The notes: generated from the letters alone by a model not told the origin. A stretch of DNA of 39,458 nucleotides from an uncultured Photobacterium sp. (GCF_947039875.1 NZ_CAMRAN010000036.1:1-39458), one strand, 5' to 3'; positions 18,892 to 29,007 are shown, numbered from the stretch's first letter. Numbers and translations: made by a program.

Positions 18892-19431
18892 ATGAATAAT
18901 AAAAATGTTGCACTACTCAATACGTTAGGCCTATTAGGGATCACTTTCGTTTTATTAATGGCCTCGGTACTTCAAGTTGTACTTAATGAACTACCGTGTC
19001 CCCTGTGTTTATTACAACGCTTAGGCTTCATGATGGTGATGTTTGGCTTTATGCTTAACGTCATTTATGGCCCCCAACAACGCCACTATGGTGTGTTAAT
19101 TATAGGTGCACTCTTTGGCGCCGCGACTGCATTACGCCAAGTGTCATTGCACGTCATTCCCGGTACGCCAGGATTTGGTAGTCCGGTATTTGGTATTCAT
19201 TATTATACTTGGGCGTTTATTATCTTTTGTCTTACCATCGTTGGTGTTGCTGTATTACAACTACTATGGAATAAAAATTGGAATAATGACGATTATAAAA
19301 TGAATGGCTTTGGTAAGTTTGTATGCTTACTGGCTATTTTTGCAGTTGTGGTTAACGTGGTATCGACATTTATTGAATGTGGTCCTTATCAATGTCCTGA
19401 TAACCCAGTAACCTATTGGTTATTTAATTAG
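18892..19431 (+). CDS. DsbB-family disulfide bond formation protein
   Basis: 179 residues with four membrane helices (about 8-30, 45-58, 64-82, 100-125) and a fifth hydrophobic segment near 138-157. DsbB-family proteins pass electrons from a periplasmic DsbA-type partner to quinone. The first redox pair is CPLC (Cys36, Cys39) right after helix 1, followed by LLQRLG, where the Arg corresponds to the quinone-interacting Arg48 of E. coli DsbB. The usual second pair in the periplasmic loop is absent there, but a C-terminal ECGPYQC supplies two cysteines. It is a short DsbB-like paralogue rather than the housekeeping DsbB. No dsbA lies nearby. Confidence 0.82.
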   Translation: MNNKNVALLNTLGLLGITFVLLMASVLQVVLNELPCPLCLLQRLGFMMVMFGFMLNVIYGPQQRHYGVLIIGALFGAATALRQVSLHVIPGTPGFGSPVFGIHYYTWAFIIFCLTIVGVAVLQLLWNKNWNNDDYKMNGFGKFVCLLAIFAVVVNVVSTFIECGPYQCPDNPVTYWLFN

Positions 19432-19445
19432 CAAATATAAACATT

Positions 19446-19490
19446 ACAAAAAACGCCAACTTATATCTCTTATATGCTGGCGTTTTTTGT
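19446..19490. terminator. Bidirectional terminator between dsbB-like gene and recD
   Basis: ACAAAAAACGCCA/TGGCGTTTTTTGT is a perfect 13-bp stem with a 19-base AT-rich loop and T tracts in both directions. It closes both convergent units. Confidence 0.88.
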
Positions 19491-19506
19491 TATCTATACA
19501 ATAGTA

Positions 19507-21573
19507 CTAAACCAACAACTGTGCTAACCCACTGGCTCGTTCAGTTCGAACTTGGACACTTTTAGTAATAATGTCCATTGGTGCGTACAAGTACAACCGC
19601 AACTTGGCACGGGTGATACCGGTATAAATTAATTCACGGGTTAAAATGGGTGTGTACTCCGCAGGTAACACCATTAACGTATCATCAAATTCCGATCCTT
19701 GTGATTTATGAATCGTCATCGCATACACCACTTCATGTTCAGGAATACGGCTCGGTAAAATACCGCGAATAGTGCCATCTGGCATTTCAAAATAAACCCG
19801 TAATCGACGTCGGCCACTGTCAGGATCTATTTCTGGCTCTAGCATCGTCATGCCAATATCACCGTTAAATAATCCTAATGCGTGATCATTACGGGTGATC
19901 ATAATCGGACGGCCGACATACCATGTTTCATCATTGGGTGAAATTCGACCTCGATGGGTCAATTCTTTTTCAATCCGTTGGTTTAAACCGACCACACCAA
20001 AGTCACCTTCACGTAAGGCACATAACAACCTGACATTCGCAAATGCTTTTAATACTTCAGCGGGTGTTTTATCGCTTTTTATTGCATCAAGATAATCAAG
20101 ATAAAACGTCACTACTTGATTAATCATAGCAACGTACTTTTCACCACCTAATGGATAATGGTGAATATCTTTAAACCCTTGTTGCCAAACTTTATTTACC
20201 AGTGCTGGTTTACCTTGATTTATCGCTTTAGCTAACTGACCAATACCAGATAAGGCATGGAAACGGTAACTCTTTTGTAGCATGCACAAACAGTCTGTCA
20301 CTACACTTAAACCAATATTATTTGAGTGCAGATCAAACCCTGTTAACTGACTTAATAACTGACCTTGCTGGGCACTGTAACCTTGAGTTGAGAAAGAACA
20401 AATATCACCTAGCACTGCGCCGGCTTCAACAGAGGCTAATTGATCTCGGTCACCCAATAAAATTAATTTAGCCCCTTGTGGCATCGCGTCTAATAATCGC
20501 GCCATCATCGGTAAATCGACCATTGAGGCTTCATCAACGACCAGTACATCAAGGTGCAACGGGTTATCTTTATGATGCCTAAACTCAACCCGATTAGGGA
20601 TCGAACCCAGTAAACGGTGTAATGTACTTGATTGGGTTGGAATCAAATCTTTAATCGCCTGTGGTACAGCCAATGATTTAATCGCCGAACCAATCGATTC
20701 AGTTAATCGAGCAGCGGCTTTACCTGTCGGTGCCACCAGCATAATATTTGGTTTATGTTCACCATTAGCTTGCATCACTAATGCCGCCAATAATTTAGCG
20801 ACAGTGGTGGTTTTACCTGTACCCGGCCCGCCCGAGATCACTGCAAACTGACGGGTTAGTGCCATTGCTGCGGCTACTTTTTGCCAATTTAAGCAGCTCG
20901 TCGTTGGCACTAAACTGTCTAATGACTGTAAATCTGTTATTTGCTGCGCTTGTTGTAATACGCTATCAATCGCCATCCAATCAAGCTGCTGTGGTGTAAC
21001 AATATTCAAATAATCACAGGTTATTTTCTGGCGTTGTTTAGCGTCAGTCGCACCTTGCAACGCATGGTATAAATGCCCATAGCTTGGCTGAAACAAATCA
21101 TTCAACGCTTGATGCATCAAACTCAATTGTTGGTCTTGCCACTGGGTGACTTGGCCGTAATTAGTCGCCATATCTACAATCCGCTTTGCTACGGTTTGTT
21201 CAAATTGCCAATAACGATTAAGGTATAAACGACCATGATCAAACACCAAAGGACTCGCTTGTAAGCCTTGTGATTGAACATTCGCTACCACATCAAATTG
21301 CGCTAATAATGACGCCCATTGGGTTAATTCAGGTAAGCCATCAACTAACGCTACCGATAATCGGCTTGATAAACCAAATAAGTGCTGCTCGCGCAATTGA
21401 TCTAATTGAATACACACATGGCCTTTGCCTAATTCATAACTCACTAACGCAGCCATTAGTGCCGCCAAATCCTGTTGCGATTGTGGACTGTGTAACGCCA
21501 CAAATTTAGCAAACTGATAATCAAGCTGCCGTAATCCACCCTGTTGAGTGAGCTTTTGTAAACGCTTAAGCAT
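19507..21573 (-). CDS. recD: Exodeoxyribonuclease V alpha subunit RecD
   Basis: The 5'-3' SF1B helicase motor of RecBCD, which resects double-strand breaks. 688 residues, longer than the E. coli protein (608). Walker A is SGGPGTGKTTT (Lys254), Walker B region VVDEASMVDLPMM, and motif III LLGDRDQLASVEAGAVLGD. The C-terminal UvrD-like helicase motifs include YAMTIHKSQGSEFD and LIYTGITRAK. The start overlaps the end of recB by 8 bases, so translation is coupled. It is the last gene of the recC-recB-recD order and ends before a strong terminator. Confidence 0.97.
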   Translation of the reverse strand: MLKRLQKLTQQGGLRQLDYQFAKFVALHSPQSQQDLAALMAALVSYELGKGHVCIQLDQLREQHLFGLSSRLSVALVDGLPELTQWASLLAQFDVVANVQSQGLQASPLVFDHGRLYLNRYWQFEQTVAKRIVDMATNYGQVTQWQDQQLSLMHQALNDLFQPSYGHLYHALQGATDAKQRQKITCDYLNIVTPQQLDWMAIDSVLQQAQQITDLQSLDSLVPTTSCLNWQKVAAAMALTRQFAVISGGPGTGKTTTVAKLLAALVMQANGEHKPNIMLVAPTGKAAARLTESIGSAIKSLAVPQAIKDLIPTQSSTLHRLLGSIPNRVEFRHHKDNPLHLDVLVVDEASMVDLPMMARLLDAMPQGAKLILLGDRDQLASVEAGAVLGDICSFSTQGYSAQQGQLLSQLTGFDLHSNNIGLSVVTDCLCMLQKSYRFHALSGIGQLAKAINQGKPALVNKVWQQGFKDIHHYPLGGEKYVAMINQVVTFYLDYLDAIKSDKTPAEVLKAFANVRLLCALREGDFGVVGLNQRIEKELTHRGRISPNDETWYVGRPIMITRNDHALGLFNGDIGMTMLEPEIDPDSGRRRLRVYFEMPDGTIRGILPSRIPEHEVVYAMTIHKSQGSEFDDTLMVLPAEYTPILTRELIYTGITRAKLRLYLYAPMDIITKSVQVRTERASGLAQLLV

Positions 21574-24500
21574 GCGGTAGCGCTCCTTTCATCAATAAAT
21601 CTAAATCATCAAGTAATTGTTCACTTGGGCGCGCATAAAAAATACCACTGTCACTCCCCGCCTGAATGCCGCGTAAAAACAAGTAATACACCCCACCAAA
21701 ATGGGTCTCATAGCTGTAATTAGGTATACGACTGCGCAGAAAACGCTGCAATGCCAACGCATAGATTTGATATTGCAAATCATAACGGTGTTCACGCATC
21801 GCGGTTTGTAGTTGCTCACCACGATACACTTGCGGATCATCACCAAGATAATTTGATTTCCAGTCTAAAACATAATATTTACCTTGATGCTCAAACACCA
21901 AATCAATAAAGCCTTTTAGCATTCCACTCACAGTTGCAAAGCCTAACTCTCCGGCTTTAGCTGATAGCGGATCATGTTTTGCAATGATCTTATTAAGTGC
22001 CACTGCTTGTAGAATCTCAATCGGCAATAAAAATTCCATTTCCGTTAATCGTTGCGACGCTGTTTTATCCGCCAACCGCAACGTATCACCATCAAGCGCA
22101 CAAGTTAATACATCCTGAATTAACTGCTGCAACACAGGTAACCACGCTAATTCATAATTTTCTAGTTGCAGTAATTCGGTTAGTTTCGCAACCGTTTCAG
22201 GACAATCAACCGCAGCAGTAAAGTCAATTTCTTCAAACACAGTATGTAAAAAAGTACCAGGGCGCGCACCACGTGGAAAAGTATAAATAGAATATTGTGG
22301 CTCTAATTCCAACTCATTATCATCGATGTCTTCTGTCACATTTTGCACCGAATCAATATCAAACCCAGGTAAATCTAGACTGCTATCATGAGCAGTTTGA
22401 TGACCTTGCTTAACCAAATTAGAATAACTGGTCATCCACCAATTACGCTCTAATGAGGTTGAAAATGGGCGTTTAATCAAAGTCTCAGTTACTTCATCTT
22501 GAGGCTGCCATTGAATATCAGCAAGCTGGGGCGGCTCAGCGACTGTAATTGCAACTTGAGCTTCACTGAGTTTAGCTAAGGCTAATTCAAGTGCAGCCAC
22601 ACCACCAGCTTGGCCATTTTGTACTAAATGTCCCATTGCTGAGCGATGTAAGCCAGTTGGCTCTTTGGTGCTACGGCCATTACGAATCGGTGCCATACCG
22701 ACATAACACCCATAAACTGCACGGGTTAATGCCACATAAATTAGGCGTAGATCTTCAGCTAATCGTTCTTGATCAGCTTTTTCTATTGCTGGCGCTTGTT
22801 TCGCAATATCGAGTACCGTGATGTTATCCACTTCATCGTGATATTTAACTTCGCCTTTGCTATCAACTTCACGGTAACTGCACACAAACGGCATAAAGAC
22901 TAAGTCGTATTCCAAACCTTTTGATTTGTGAATGGTAACAATCTGCACCAAATTACGTTCTGATTCTAACCGCATCACTTGATCATCAGCATTACCGTTT
23001 GGCTCAGCAACATGTTCAGCGAGCCAACGCAACAGGGCATAATCACTGTCTAATGTTTGACTCGCCTGTTGCAGTAATTCACCAATATGCAGCAAATCAG
23101 TCAACTTACGCTCACCGCCATCTTCGGCTAATAATCGCTCTGCAATTTGATTTTTTGCCATCACACTGCGCAACATCGGCATCACACCACGTTTTTGCCA
23201 CTGTTGGCGATATTGCTTAAAGCTATTAACTGCAATTTCCCACTCATTCTCATCATTATTGAGTTGATCGAGTTCAATCGCAGTACGTGCAAATAATCCT
23301 GAAGCCAATGCTGCACGTAATATACGATCATCTTCAGGGGTTAATACCGCTTGCAATAACCGTTGAATATCGGCCGCTTCTGGGGTTGAAAACACACTGT
23401 CACGGTTAGATAAATAAACACTGGCAATGCCTTGTTTGGATAATGCTTCACGCACTAAGCGCCCTTCAGTACCAGTACGTACTAATACCGCAATATTACC
23501 CGCAGCAATCGCATGTTGCTGTTCACCATCTAAAAAGTACGCTTGGTGCTGTTGTGATTGAGTCAGAATATGTTGAATTTGTGCCGCTGTAGCTGCGGCC
23601 ATTGTCGCTTGATAATTACCTTTAGTTATTGGCTTACCGTCAGGGCTATCTTGTAACCAAAACGTCAATGCATGTTGTGCTTCACCATTTAACCACCAGC
23701 TACGTTGAGCCGCTTTAGGACTATGATCAACCGCTAAGAATTCAATATCTTGATCATAAATAAACGGACTATCTGGCTGTTGAAACACGCTATTAACCGC
23801 AGCAATCATATTGGCTGTCGAGCGCCAGTTAGTCGCTAATGTATAGTGATCAGTAACTTGGCGACGGGCTTGAATATACGTGAAAATATCAGCGCCACGA
23901 AAGGCATAAATAGCTTGCTTAGGATCACCGATCATAAACAAACCACATTCAGGATGATGGCGGTAAACATCACTAAAAATACCGTATTGCAATGGATCGG
24001 TATCTTGGAATTCATCAATCATCGCCACCGGATATTGAGCTCGAATTTTACTCGCGAGTAGATCATCAACATCATTATCAATTGCAGCGCCTAACTGCGT
24101 CAGCAAGTCATCAAATGATAACCACCCTTTACGCGATTTAGCGTCAGCCAATAATTGACGACAATGCTCAATTGCATGGGCTAATAGTGGCTCACGCAAG
24201 TTAGCCGGATTATCTAACAGTTCAGCAATAACATTAAAAACTGCATGCTCAGGCGCATCACCTTTGGCAGTTTTTTCAATTAATGTCTGCTGATGGAAGC
24301 GAATCAAATTATCAGGCAGTTCATAACCAACAGTAGGTTGCGCTGCCCATGCACTGACTTGCTCAATCCAATTGGGTAAACTTTTTTTGGTATAACTGCG
24401 TTTATTGATACCAGAATTAGCAATTAAAGCTTCAAGATCTGCTTGATGCTGACGCCACAACGCTTTTACTTCATCAATCCGCACAATATTTTGCTGGTGT

Positions 24501-25198
24501 AATTGTTCTAACGATTCAGTCATCGCCGCCACAGATAATCTCACTGGCGCACCAGTTAAACTATTGCCAATTTCTTTTAATAATTTAATTGGTGCAGACC
24601 AAATTTCACGAACCTCATGCGCCAGAGCTGGCGGCAAGTGATAAAAATTACTGCGCCAATAATCTGCAACCACCAACTTTTTTAATTGGCTTTCATCGGT
24701 CACAAATTCATTATTAAATCGACTGCCTGATTCAAACGCATTTTGAGTCAGCATTCGTTGACAAAAACCATGGATAGTATAAATCGCGGCTTCATCCATC
24801 TGCCGTTCGGCTTGTAAGAGTAGGGTTGCGGCTAATTTATGATCTGGATATTCATTTAATAACGGCGCAATAACAGGATCATGGCTAACACCACGACTAA
24901 ACGCTAACCGCGCATCATGAATACGGGCACGAATACGATCACGTAATTCTGCCGTCGCCGCTTCTGTGAAAGTTACCACCAAAATTTGATCAACCGTCAA
25001 TTGCTGTTGATGACGCGTCGCCTCACTACCATGCGCTAACAATAATCGTAAATACAAACTTGCGATGGTAAAGGTCTTACCCGTTCCTGCTGATGCTTCG
25101 ATCAAACGCGTACCATGCAATGGAAACGTCATTGGTTGCAGAATATTCGTTAGTACGTCATCCGTTGTTAGTACTTCAGTCGCCATTATGTTACTCAT
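21566..25198 (-). CDS. recB: Exodeoxyribonuclease V beta subunit RecB
   Basis: The 3'-5' SF1A helicase and the only nuclease of RecBCD; it also helps load RecA after Chi recognition. About 1210 residues. Walker A is LIEASAGTGKTFT, followed by LVVTFTEAATAELR, motif II MIDEFQDTDPLQ, motif III MIGDPKQAIYAFRGAD and motif V/VI LEYDLVFMPF and RLIYVALTRAV. The C-terminal nuclease domain has GFIDLVFEHQGKYYVLDWKSNYLG, whose two Asp residues and Lys match Asp1067, Asp1080 and Lys1082 of E. coli. The frame is open to 25282, but the first 28 residues are not family-like. ATGs at 25198 and 25186 are both possible starts. No ptrA separates it from recC. Confidence 0.96.
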   Translation of the reverse strand: MSNIMATEVLTTDDVLTNILQPMTFPLHGTRLIEASAGTGKTFTIASLYLRLLLAHGSEATRHQQQLTVDQILVVTFTEAATAELRDRIRARIHDARLAFSRGVSHDPVIAPLLNEYPDHKLAATLLLQAERQMDEAAIYTIHGFCQRMLTQNAFESGSRFNNEFVTDESQLKKLVVADYWRSNFYHLPPALAHEVREIWSAPIKLLKEIGNSLTGAPVRLSVAAMTESLEQLHQQNIVRIDEVKALWRQHQADLEALIANSGINKRSYTKKSLPNWIEQVSAWAAQPTVGYELPDNLIRFHQQTLIEKTAKGDAPEHAVFNVIAELLDNPANLREPLLAHAIEHCRQLLADAKSRKGWLSFDDLLTQLGAAIDNDVDDLLASKIRAQYPVAMIDEFQDTDPLQYGIFSDVYRHHPECGLFMIGDPKQAIYAFRGADIFTYIQARRQVTDHYTLATNWRSTANMIAAVNSVFQQPDSPFIYDQDIEFLAVDHSPKAAQRSWWLNGEAQHALTFWLQDSPDGKPITKGNYQATMAAATAAQIQHILTQSQQHQAYFLDGEQQHAIAAGNIAVLVRTGTEGRLVREALSKQGIASVYLSNRDSVFSTPEAADIQRLLQAVLTPEDDRILRAALASGLFARTAIELDQLNNDENEWEIAVNSFKQYRQQWQKRGVMPMLRSVMAKNQIAERLLAEDGGERKLTDLLHIGELLQQASQTLDSDYALLRWLAEHVAEPNGNADDQVMRLESERNLVQIVTIHKSKGLEYDLVFMPFVCSYREVDSKGEVKYHDEVDNITVLDIAKQAPAIEKADQERLAEDLRLIYVALTRAVYGCYVGMAPIRNGRSTKEPTGLHRSAMGHLVQNGQAGGVAALELALAKLSEAQVAITVAEPPQLADIQWQPQDEVTETLIKRPFSTSLERNWWMTSYSNLVKQGHQTAHDSSLDLPGFDIDSVQNVTEDIDDNELELEPQYSIYTFPRGARPGTFLHTVFEEIDFTAAVDCPETVAKLTELLQLENYELAWLPVLQQLIQDVLTCALDGDTLRLADKTASQRLTEMEFLLPIEILQAVALNKIIAKHDPLSAKAGELGFATVSGMLKGFIDLVFEHQGKYYVLDWKSNYLGDDPQVYRGEQLQTAMREHRYDLQYQIYALALQRFLRSRIPNYSYETHFGGVYYLFLRGIQAGSDSGIFYARPSEQLLDDLDLLMKGALPHA

Positions 25199-25471
25199 CC
25201 CATGGTTGCTATATGTAACAACAGCACTAGCCTGATAGTTTTCAATTTCAGTAATTTGGCTCGTTATTATGTGACCCAACACTTATAAGTAAATATTGGC
25301 ACCTAATATTCTGTTGTGTTCCTATATTGTGAGAACTTACTCACGGTTTATACGACGGTGGTTAGTTAGTATCAGCGCCAGAAACTTGGTCACCTCTGGA
25401 CCTGTGGCCGCACAGCGAACACCCTACAACTAACAATGATTTGCTGGCGGCCACACTACTTCACTACCGCG
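25199..25471. other. recC-recB spacer
   Basis: About 270 bases between recC and the likely recB start, where enterobacteria carry ptrA. It is structured and non-coding. It holds a small GTGAG/CTCAC hairpin at 25329-25344, a 7-bp inverted repeat GTTAGTT/AACTAAC (25361-25367 and 25428-25434) and the strong stem-loop listed separately. No remnant of a protease reading frame was seen. Confidence 0.6.
25403..25455 (-). repeat. Strong stem-loop between recC and recB
   Basis: TGTGGCCGC (25403-25411) and GCGGCCACA (25447-25455) are perfect reverse complements. Past one bulged A the stem continues with CAGC/GCTG, making 13 bp, GC-rich, over a 26-base loop. On the transcribed (minus) strand no T tract follows, so it is not a classical terminator. 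It could set the ratio of RecC to RecB by RNA processing or attenuation. Confidence 0.75.
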
Positions 25472-28400
25472 TTATTCTGGCTTAATTTCTTTACTGTTCA
25501 CCACCACAACTTGTAACACCAATGCCGCTAATTGATTCGCTTCTTGTGCCACATCATCATTCCACTGCGGCCATACTCGCTGAATATAATCATCACTGCC
25601 TTCCCCTGCAAACAAGTAACCATCGTTAAAACATTCAGTCATTTTTGTCAGGGATTTTTGTTCGGTTTCTTCATCACTCTTCCAACTACCATCACGGCCA
25701 ATATGGGCTTGTATGGCTGCCATCGCAGTTTTAGGAAAATAGGCTAACGGTTGATTTAAACCTTGGTAATACAGTTCAATCAACTGCTGTAAATAAGCCA
25801 GCGCTTGCTGCGGTTCAATAATTTGTAATTCAAACTGCTTATCAGTACCAATGATATGGGTAACCTGTTGGGTTTCAGGCACCGATATAGCCAAACATAA
25901 ATGATCAAGCCAAGCCGTTAGCAGATCTTGTGGACGAATTTTGCCAGTACGGTAACGTAAAAGACCTGACTGATAACGCTGCTTGAGCCAGCCTTGTAAA
26001 ACAACATTATGCTGAGCTACCTGCACCGTAATCGCCACTTCTTGATCCGCTAATGGTGCATGAATTAATGGCTCAATCACATCAGTTAAATTCGCCACCG
26101 CTTGGCGACTAGCCGCTAAATCAAGATCACCAAATGCCGCCACAGGTAAAGTACCCGCAGCCCGTTGTTCAGCGGCAAACTGATGATAAATGACATCAAG
26201 ATCATCATTTTTCAACTTGGCATCTAATAATAAGTCCAATAACTGATCGCGAATTAAATAGCTTTCCAAGCCGTTAAGAACAAACGGCTCATCATCTTCT
26301 AATAACCCCATTGGCGCTTCAAAATACACTTTAAGACGACGGTTAAAGAAATAACGCACTGGTAAACGCCAAAAACGTTGTAATTCTGCTAACTCTAGAA
26401 CTAAAACCTGATCATCAGCCATCGGTTCAGCGACTAACGCATCGAGTTGAAATGGCGCACTTGCCTGGCCATCACGGTTAGCCGCAGGTAGCCATTCAAT
26501 CGCAAAACTGGCGTGATCGCCAATAAACGCACTGGGGCTAAACGGCACTAACGGGTGATGTTGAATTAACTGTTGTTTGATATTGTTTGCAGAGACATCT
26601 ACCGCTAACGGTTGATCGCCCGCGCAGCAATAGCCTTGCTGGCAATACTCCACCAGCTCACTGACTAACACTGACGGTACTTTAGGAGCATTGTCTTGAA
26701 TCGAACGTCCAACATAGCTGATATATAATGTTTGTTGAGCGGATAACAACGCTTCTAAAAATAAGTAACGGTCATCATCTCGACGAGAACGATCTCCAGC
26801 CTTAGTGCGGCCATTCATAAGATCAAACCCTTCAGGAGCTATATTACGCGGGTAAGCCCCATCGTTCATTCCTAATAAACACACCACATTAAAAGGAATT
26901 GAGCGCATTGGCATCAGGGTACAGAAATTAACTTGTCCAGCTAAGAAACGTTGACTAACGCGCTCACCAGAGAGCTTATCTTGCAAGTATTGTGTCAATA
27001 CCGCTGGCGTGATTTGCCCTTGATAACCCGCATCTTGTAATTGCTGATGCAACCGCTGCAAGTTATCGCGAATCGATTTTAAAATTAACTCACCTTCCAG
27101 CTCAACTACAAAAAAATCATCCAGTAGCTGATGTAATAACTCCGCCCATTGATTAACGGTTTGTGCTTGTGCCAACGCGTAACGATATTCAATTAAGCTA
27201 TCGATGAATCCCGCTAATTGTCCTGCTAATTCAGCATCTAACCCTTGTACTTGTTCATAAGCAGAGATCCCTGCAAACAGCCCAGTATCATGTGGCATTG
27301 CATAACCTAACAGCATTCGCTGAATACCAAATAGCCATGTATTTTGCAGCTGTTCAGGTAAATCAAATTGACTGGCTGTGTGTTGATCAAGCCCCCATCG
27401 AATACCTGCTTCTTCAATCCATTGTTTGATTTTTTCAAAGCTAATACTATCAAAACCAAACTTTTCCATCACCGCTGGTACTTCTAACAGTTCTAATAAT
27501 TCAGAGGCATGACAGCGGCTATCAGGTAAGGTAAGTAAACGTAAAAATGCCAATAAAATAGGATTTTCTTGCTCTGCCGTACGGTCAGAAATAGAGAAAG
27601 GAATGTAACGATTACCCGGCGCATTACCAAATACCGATTGAATTGCGGCACTGTAAGCATTGATATCAGCCACCATCACAATCACATCACGCGGCTTTAG
27701 GGTTGGATTGGCTTCAAACATCGCTAGCAATTTATCATGCAATACTTCCACTTCACGCATTGGGCTATGACAAGCGTGAATGGTAATAGACTGATCATCA
27801 ATAGCAATCGGGAATTTGTGCTCGCTGGAATCGAGTTGAGTATCGTCTTGACGATCTTGAAGATTTAAAATATCCGCTTGAATGGCATGCAACAACGTAT
27901 CAGCTTCAATATCAACAAAGCCGGCATCGACTTCATTGACTTCCATTGCCGATAACAAATAAATATTATCTCGCCCAAGTTTCCCCATAGATGCTAATAA
28001 GCTATTACCAACAACATCATTGTGCATGTCATCGTCATAATTATTTTGATCGTTGTCTTTAAGCACTGACAATAACGCATCAACATCATCCGTCGTGGCG
28101 ATATTTTGTAGCTGTACTCGTTGTCTCGCCGCTAAACGTGCTAGATGTTTACGATCGCGAATATCACCCCAGTAATATTTACAAGGGTTAGTAAACATTA
28201 AATGGACATCAATATGTTCACCAATCGCGGCTAACGCATCTAAATAACGTGGTGGTAAGGAAGAAATACCAAACACAAACAATCGTTGCGGTAACCCCGC
28301 AGCCAGTAACGCTGCCTTCCCTTCATTACCTGAATAATTGTTCAGCGTTTCAATAAAGTGATCGTACAAATTAGCACGATGATACGGTGATTGCTCTAAG

Positions 28401-28933
28401 GCTAAGGTTTGATCGTAAAGTGCTTGCCATAAGATCGGTTGCCACGGGTGCTCATCATTAAGCTCTGTGACAGTTTCGCCCGCTTCCCATTGCTGGATCC
28501 ATTCGGGGCGATACACTAAATATTGGTCAAAAATATCGGCTATTTTTTCAGACAGTTGGTAACACTTTAGCGAGTCATTATCGTTTTCTAAATAACGCTG
28601 TAATGGTTCAAATTCAGGTTGATCAAATTGTTGTGGCAATACCTGCATTAATTTCCATGTCATCGCTTCTTTATTAAATGCACTTCGCTCGGGCACATCA
28701 GCCAAAACTTGAGTAAACATTTTCCAAATAAAAGTCGCAGGTAATGGAAATTCTATATTTGCCGCCACCCCAAACGAGGTCGCTAATTCCATTTTTAACC
28801 ATTGTGACATACCTGGACTTTGTACCAGAATTTGCTCTTTTTCAAACGGATTCGCTAACGGCTGTAAGCGGATCAACTCAACGAGTAATGATTTAAGCAG
28901 ATCAAGCTGATTTGAATGATAGACAGTGAACAC
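25472..28933 (-). CDS. recC: Exodeoxyribonuclease V gamma subunit RecC
   Basis: RecC holds the RecBCD complex together, splits the duplex and scans the 3' strand for Chi. 1153 residues against 1122 in E. coli. The N-terminus MFTVYHSNQLDLLKSLLVEL and the blocks EKEQILVQSPGMSQWLKMEL and ANIEFPLPATFIWKMF match the family closely. Later blocks include NPCKYYWGDI and LMPMRSIPFNVVCLLGMNDG, which belongs to the inactive helicase-like fold. It is the first gene of the minus-strand recCBD group. A LexA-type box lies 55 bases upstream. Confidence 0.97.
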   Translation of the reverse strand: MFTVYHSNQLDLLKSLLVELIRLQPLANPFEKEQILVQSPGMSQWLKMELATSFGVAANIEFPLPATFIWKMFTQVLADVPERSAFNKEAMTWKLMQVLPQQFDQPEFEPLQRYLENDNDSLKCYQLSEKIADIFDQYLVYRPEWIQQWEAGETVTELNDEHPWQPILWQALYDQTLALEQSPYHRANLYDHFIETLNNYSGNEGKAALLAAGLPQRLFVFGISSLPPRYLDALAAIGEHIDVHLMFTNPCKYYWGDIRDRKHLARLAARQRVQLQNIATTDDVDALLSVLKDNDQNNYDDDMHNDVVGNSLLASMGKLGRDNIYLLSAMEVNEVDAGFVDIEADTLLHAIQADILNLQDRQDDTQLDSSEHKFPIAIDDQSITIHACHSPMREVEVLHDKLLAMFEANPTLKPRDVIVMVADINAYSAAIQSVFGNAPGNRYIPFSISDRTAEQENPILLAFLRLLTLPDSRCHASELLELLEVPAVMEKFGFDSISFEKIKQWIEEAGIRWGLDQHTASQFDLPEQLQNTWLFGIQRMLLGYAMPHDTGLFAGISAYEQVQGLDAELAGQLAGFIDSLIEYRYALAQAQTVNQWAELLHQLLDDFFVVELEGELILKSIRDNLQRLHQQLQDAGYQGQITPAVLTQYLQDKLSGERVSQRFLAGQVNFCTLMPMRSIPFNVVCLLGMNDGAYPRNIAPEGFDLMNGRTKAGDRSRRDDDRYLFLEALLSAQQTLYISYVGRSIQDNAPKVPSVLVSELVEYCQQGYCCAGDQPLAVDVSANNIKQQLIQHHPLVPFSPSAFIGDHASFAIEWLPAANRDGQASAPFQLDALVAEPMADDQVLVLELAELQRFWRLPVRYFFNRRLKVYFEAPMGLLEDDEPFVLNGLESYLIRDQLLDLLLDAKLKNDDLDVIYHQFAAEQRAAGTLPVAAFGDLDLAASRQAVANLTDVIEPLIHAPLADQEVAITVQVAQHNVVLQGWLKQRYQSGLLRYRTGKIRPQDLLTAWLDHLCLAISVPETQQVTHIIGTDKQFELQIIEPQQALAYLQQLIELYYQGLNQPLAYFPKTAMAAIQAHIGRDGSWKSDEETEQKSLTKMTECFNDGYLFAGEGSDDYIQRVWPQWNDDVAQEANQLAALVLQVVVVNSKEIKPE

Positions 28934-28987
28934 GCAGATATTCCACAGCAGAAAAATAGATAACCAAATTGTCTACCATCACTGAGA

Positions 28988-29007
28988 TACTGTAAATAAA
29001 TACAGCT
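28988..29007. promoter_or_regulatory. Putative LexA (SOS) box upstream of recC
   Basis: TACTGTAAATAAATACAGCT contains a perfect CTGT-N8-ACAG core (28990-29005) with an AT-only spacer, as in strong gammaproteobacterial LexA sites. It lies 55 bases before the recC start in the only available promoter region for recCBD. The next gene on the left boundary of this gap (the TDT transporter) ends here, so recC is the only candidate target. Confidence 0.7.

Noticed and set aside
21601..24061. Several open frames of 60-80 codons on the opposite strand or in other frames of recB
   Set aside because: They lie wholly within recB, show no ribosome binding sites or protein-like composition, and are frame shadows.
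25361..25434. Possible integron attC-like site from the GTTAGTT...AACTAAC arms
   Set aside because: The arms do not fit the RYYYAAC/GTTRRRY core rules, and there is no integrase or cassette nearby.
25443..25450. GCTGGCGG in the recC-recB spacer, one base from the E. coli Chi site GCTGGTGG
   Set aside because: One mismatch, a single occurrence noted here, and the base lies inside the stem of a hairpin. Chi specificity of this RecBCD is unknown, so there is no support.
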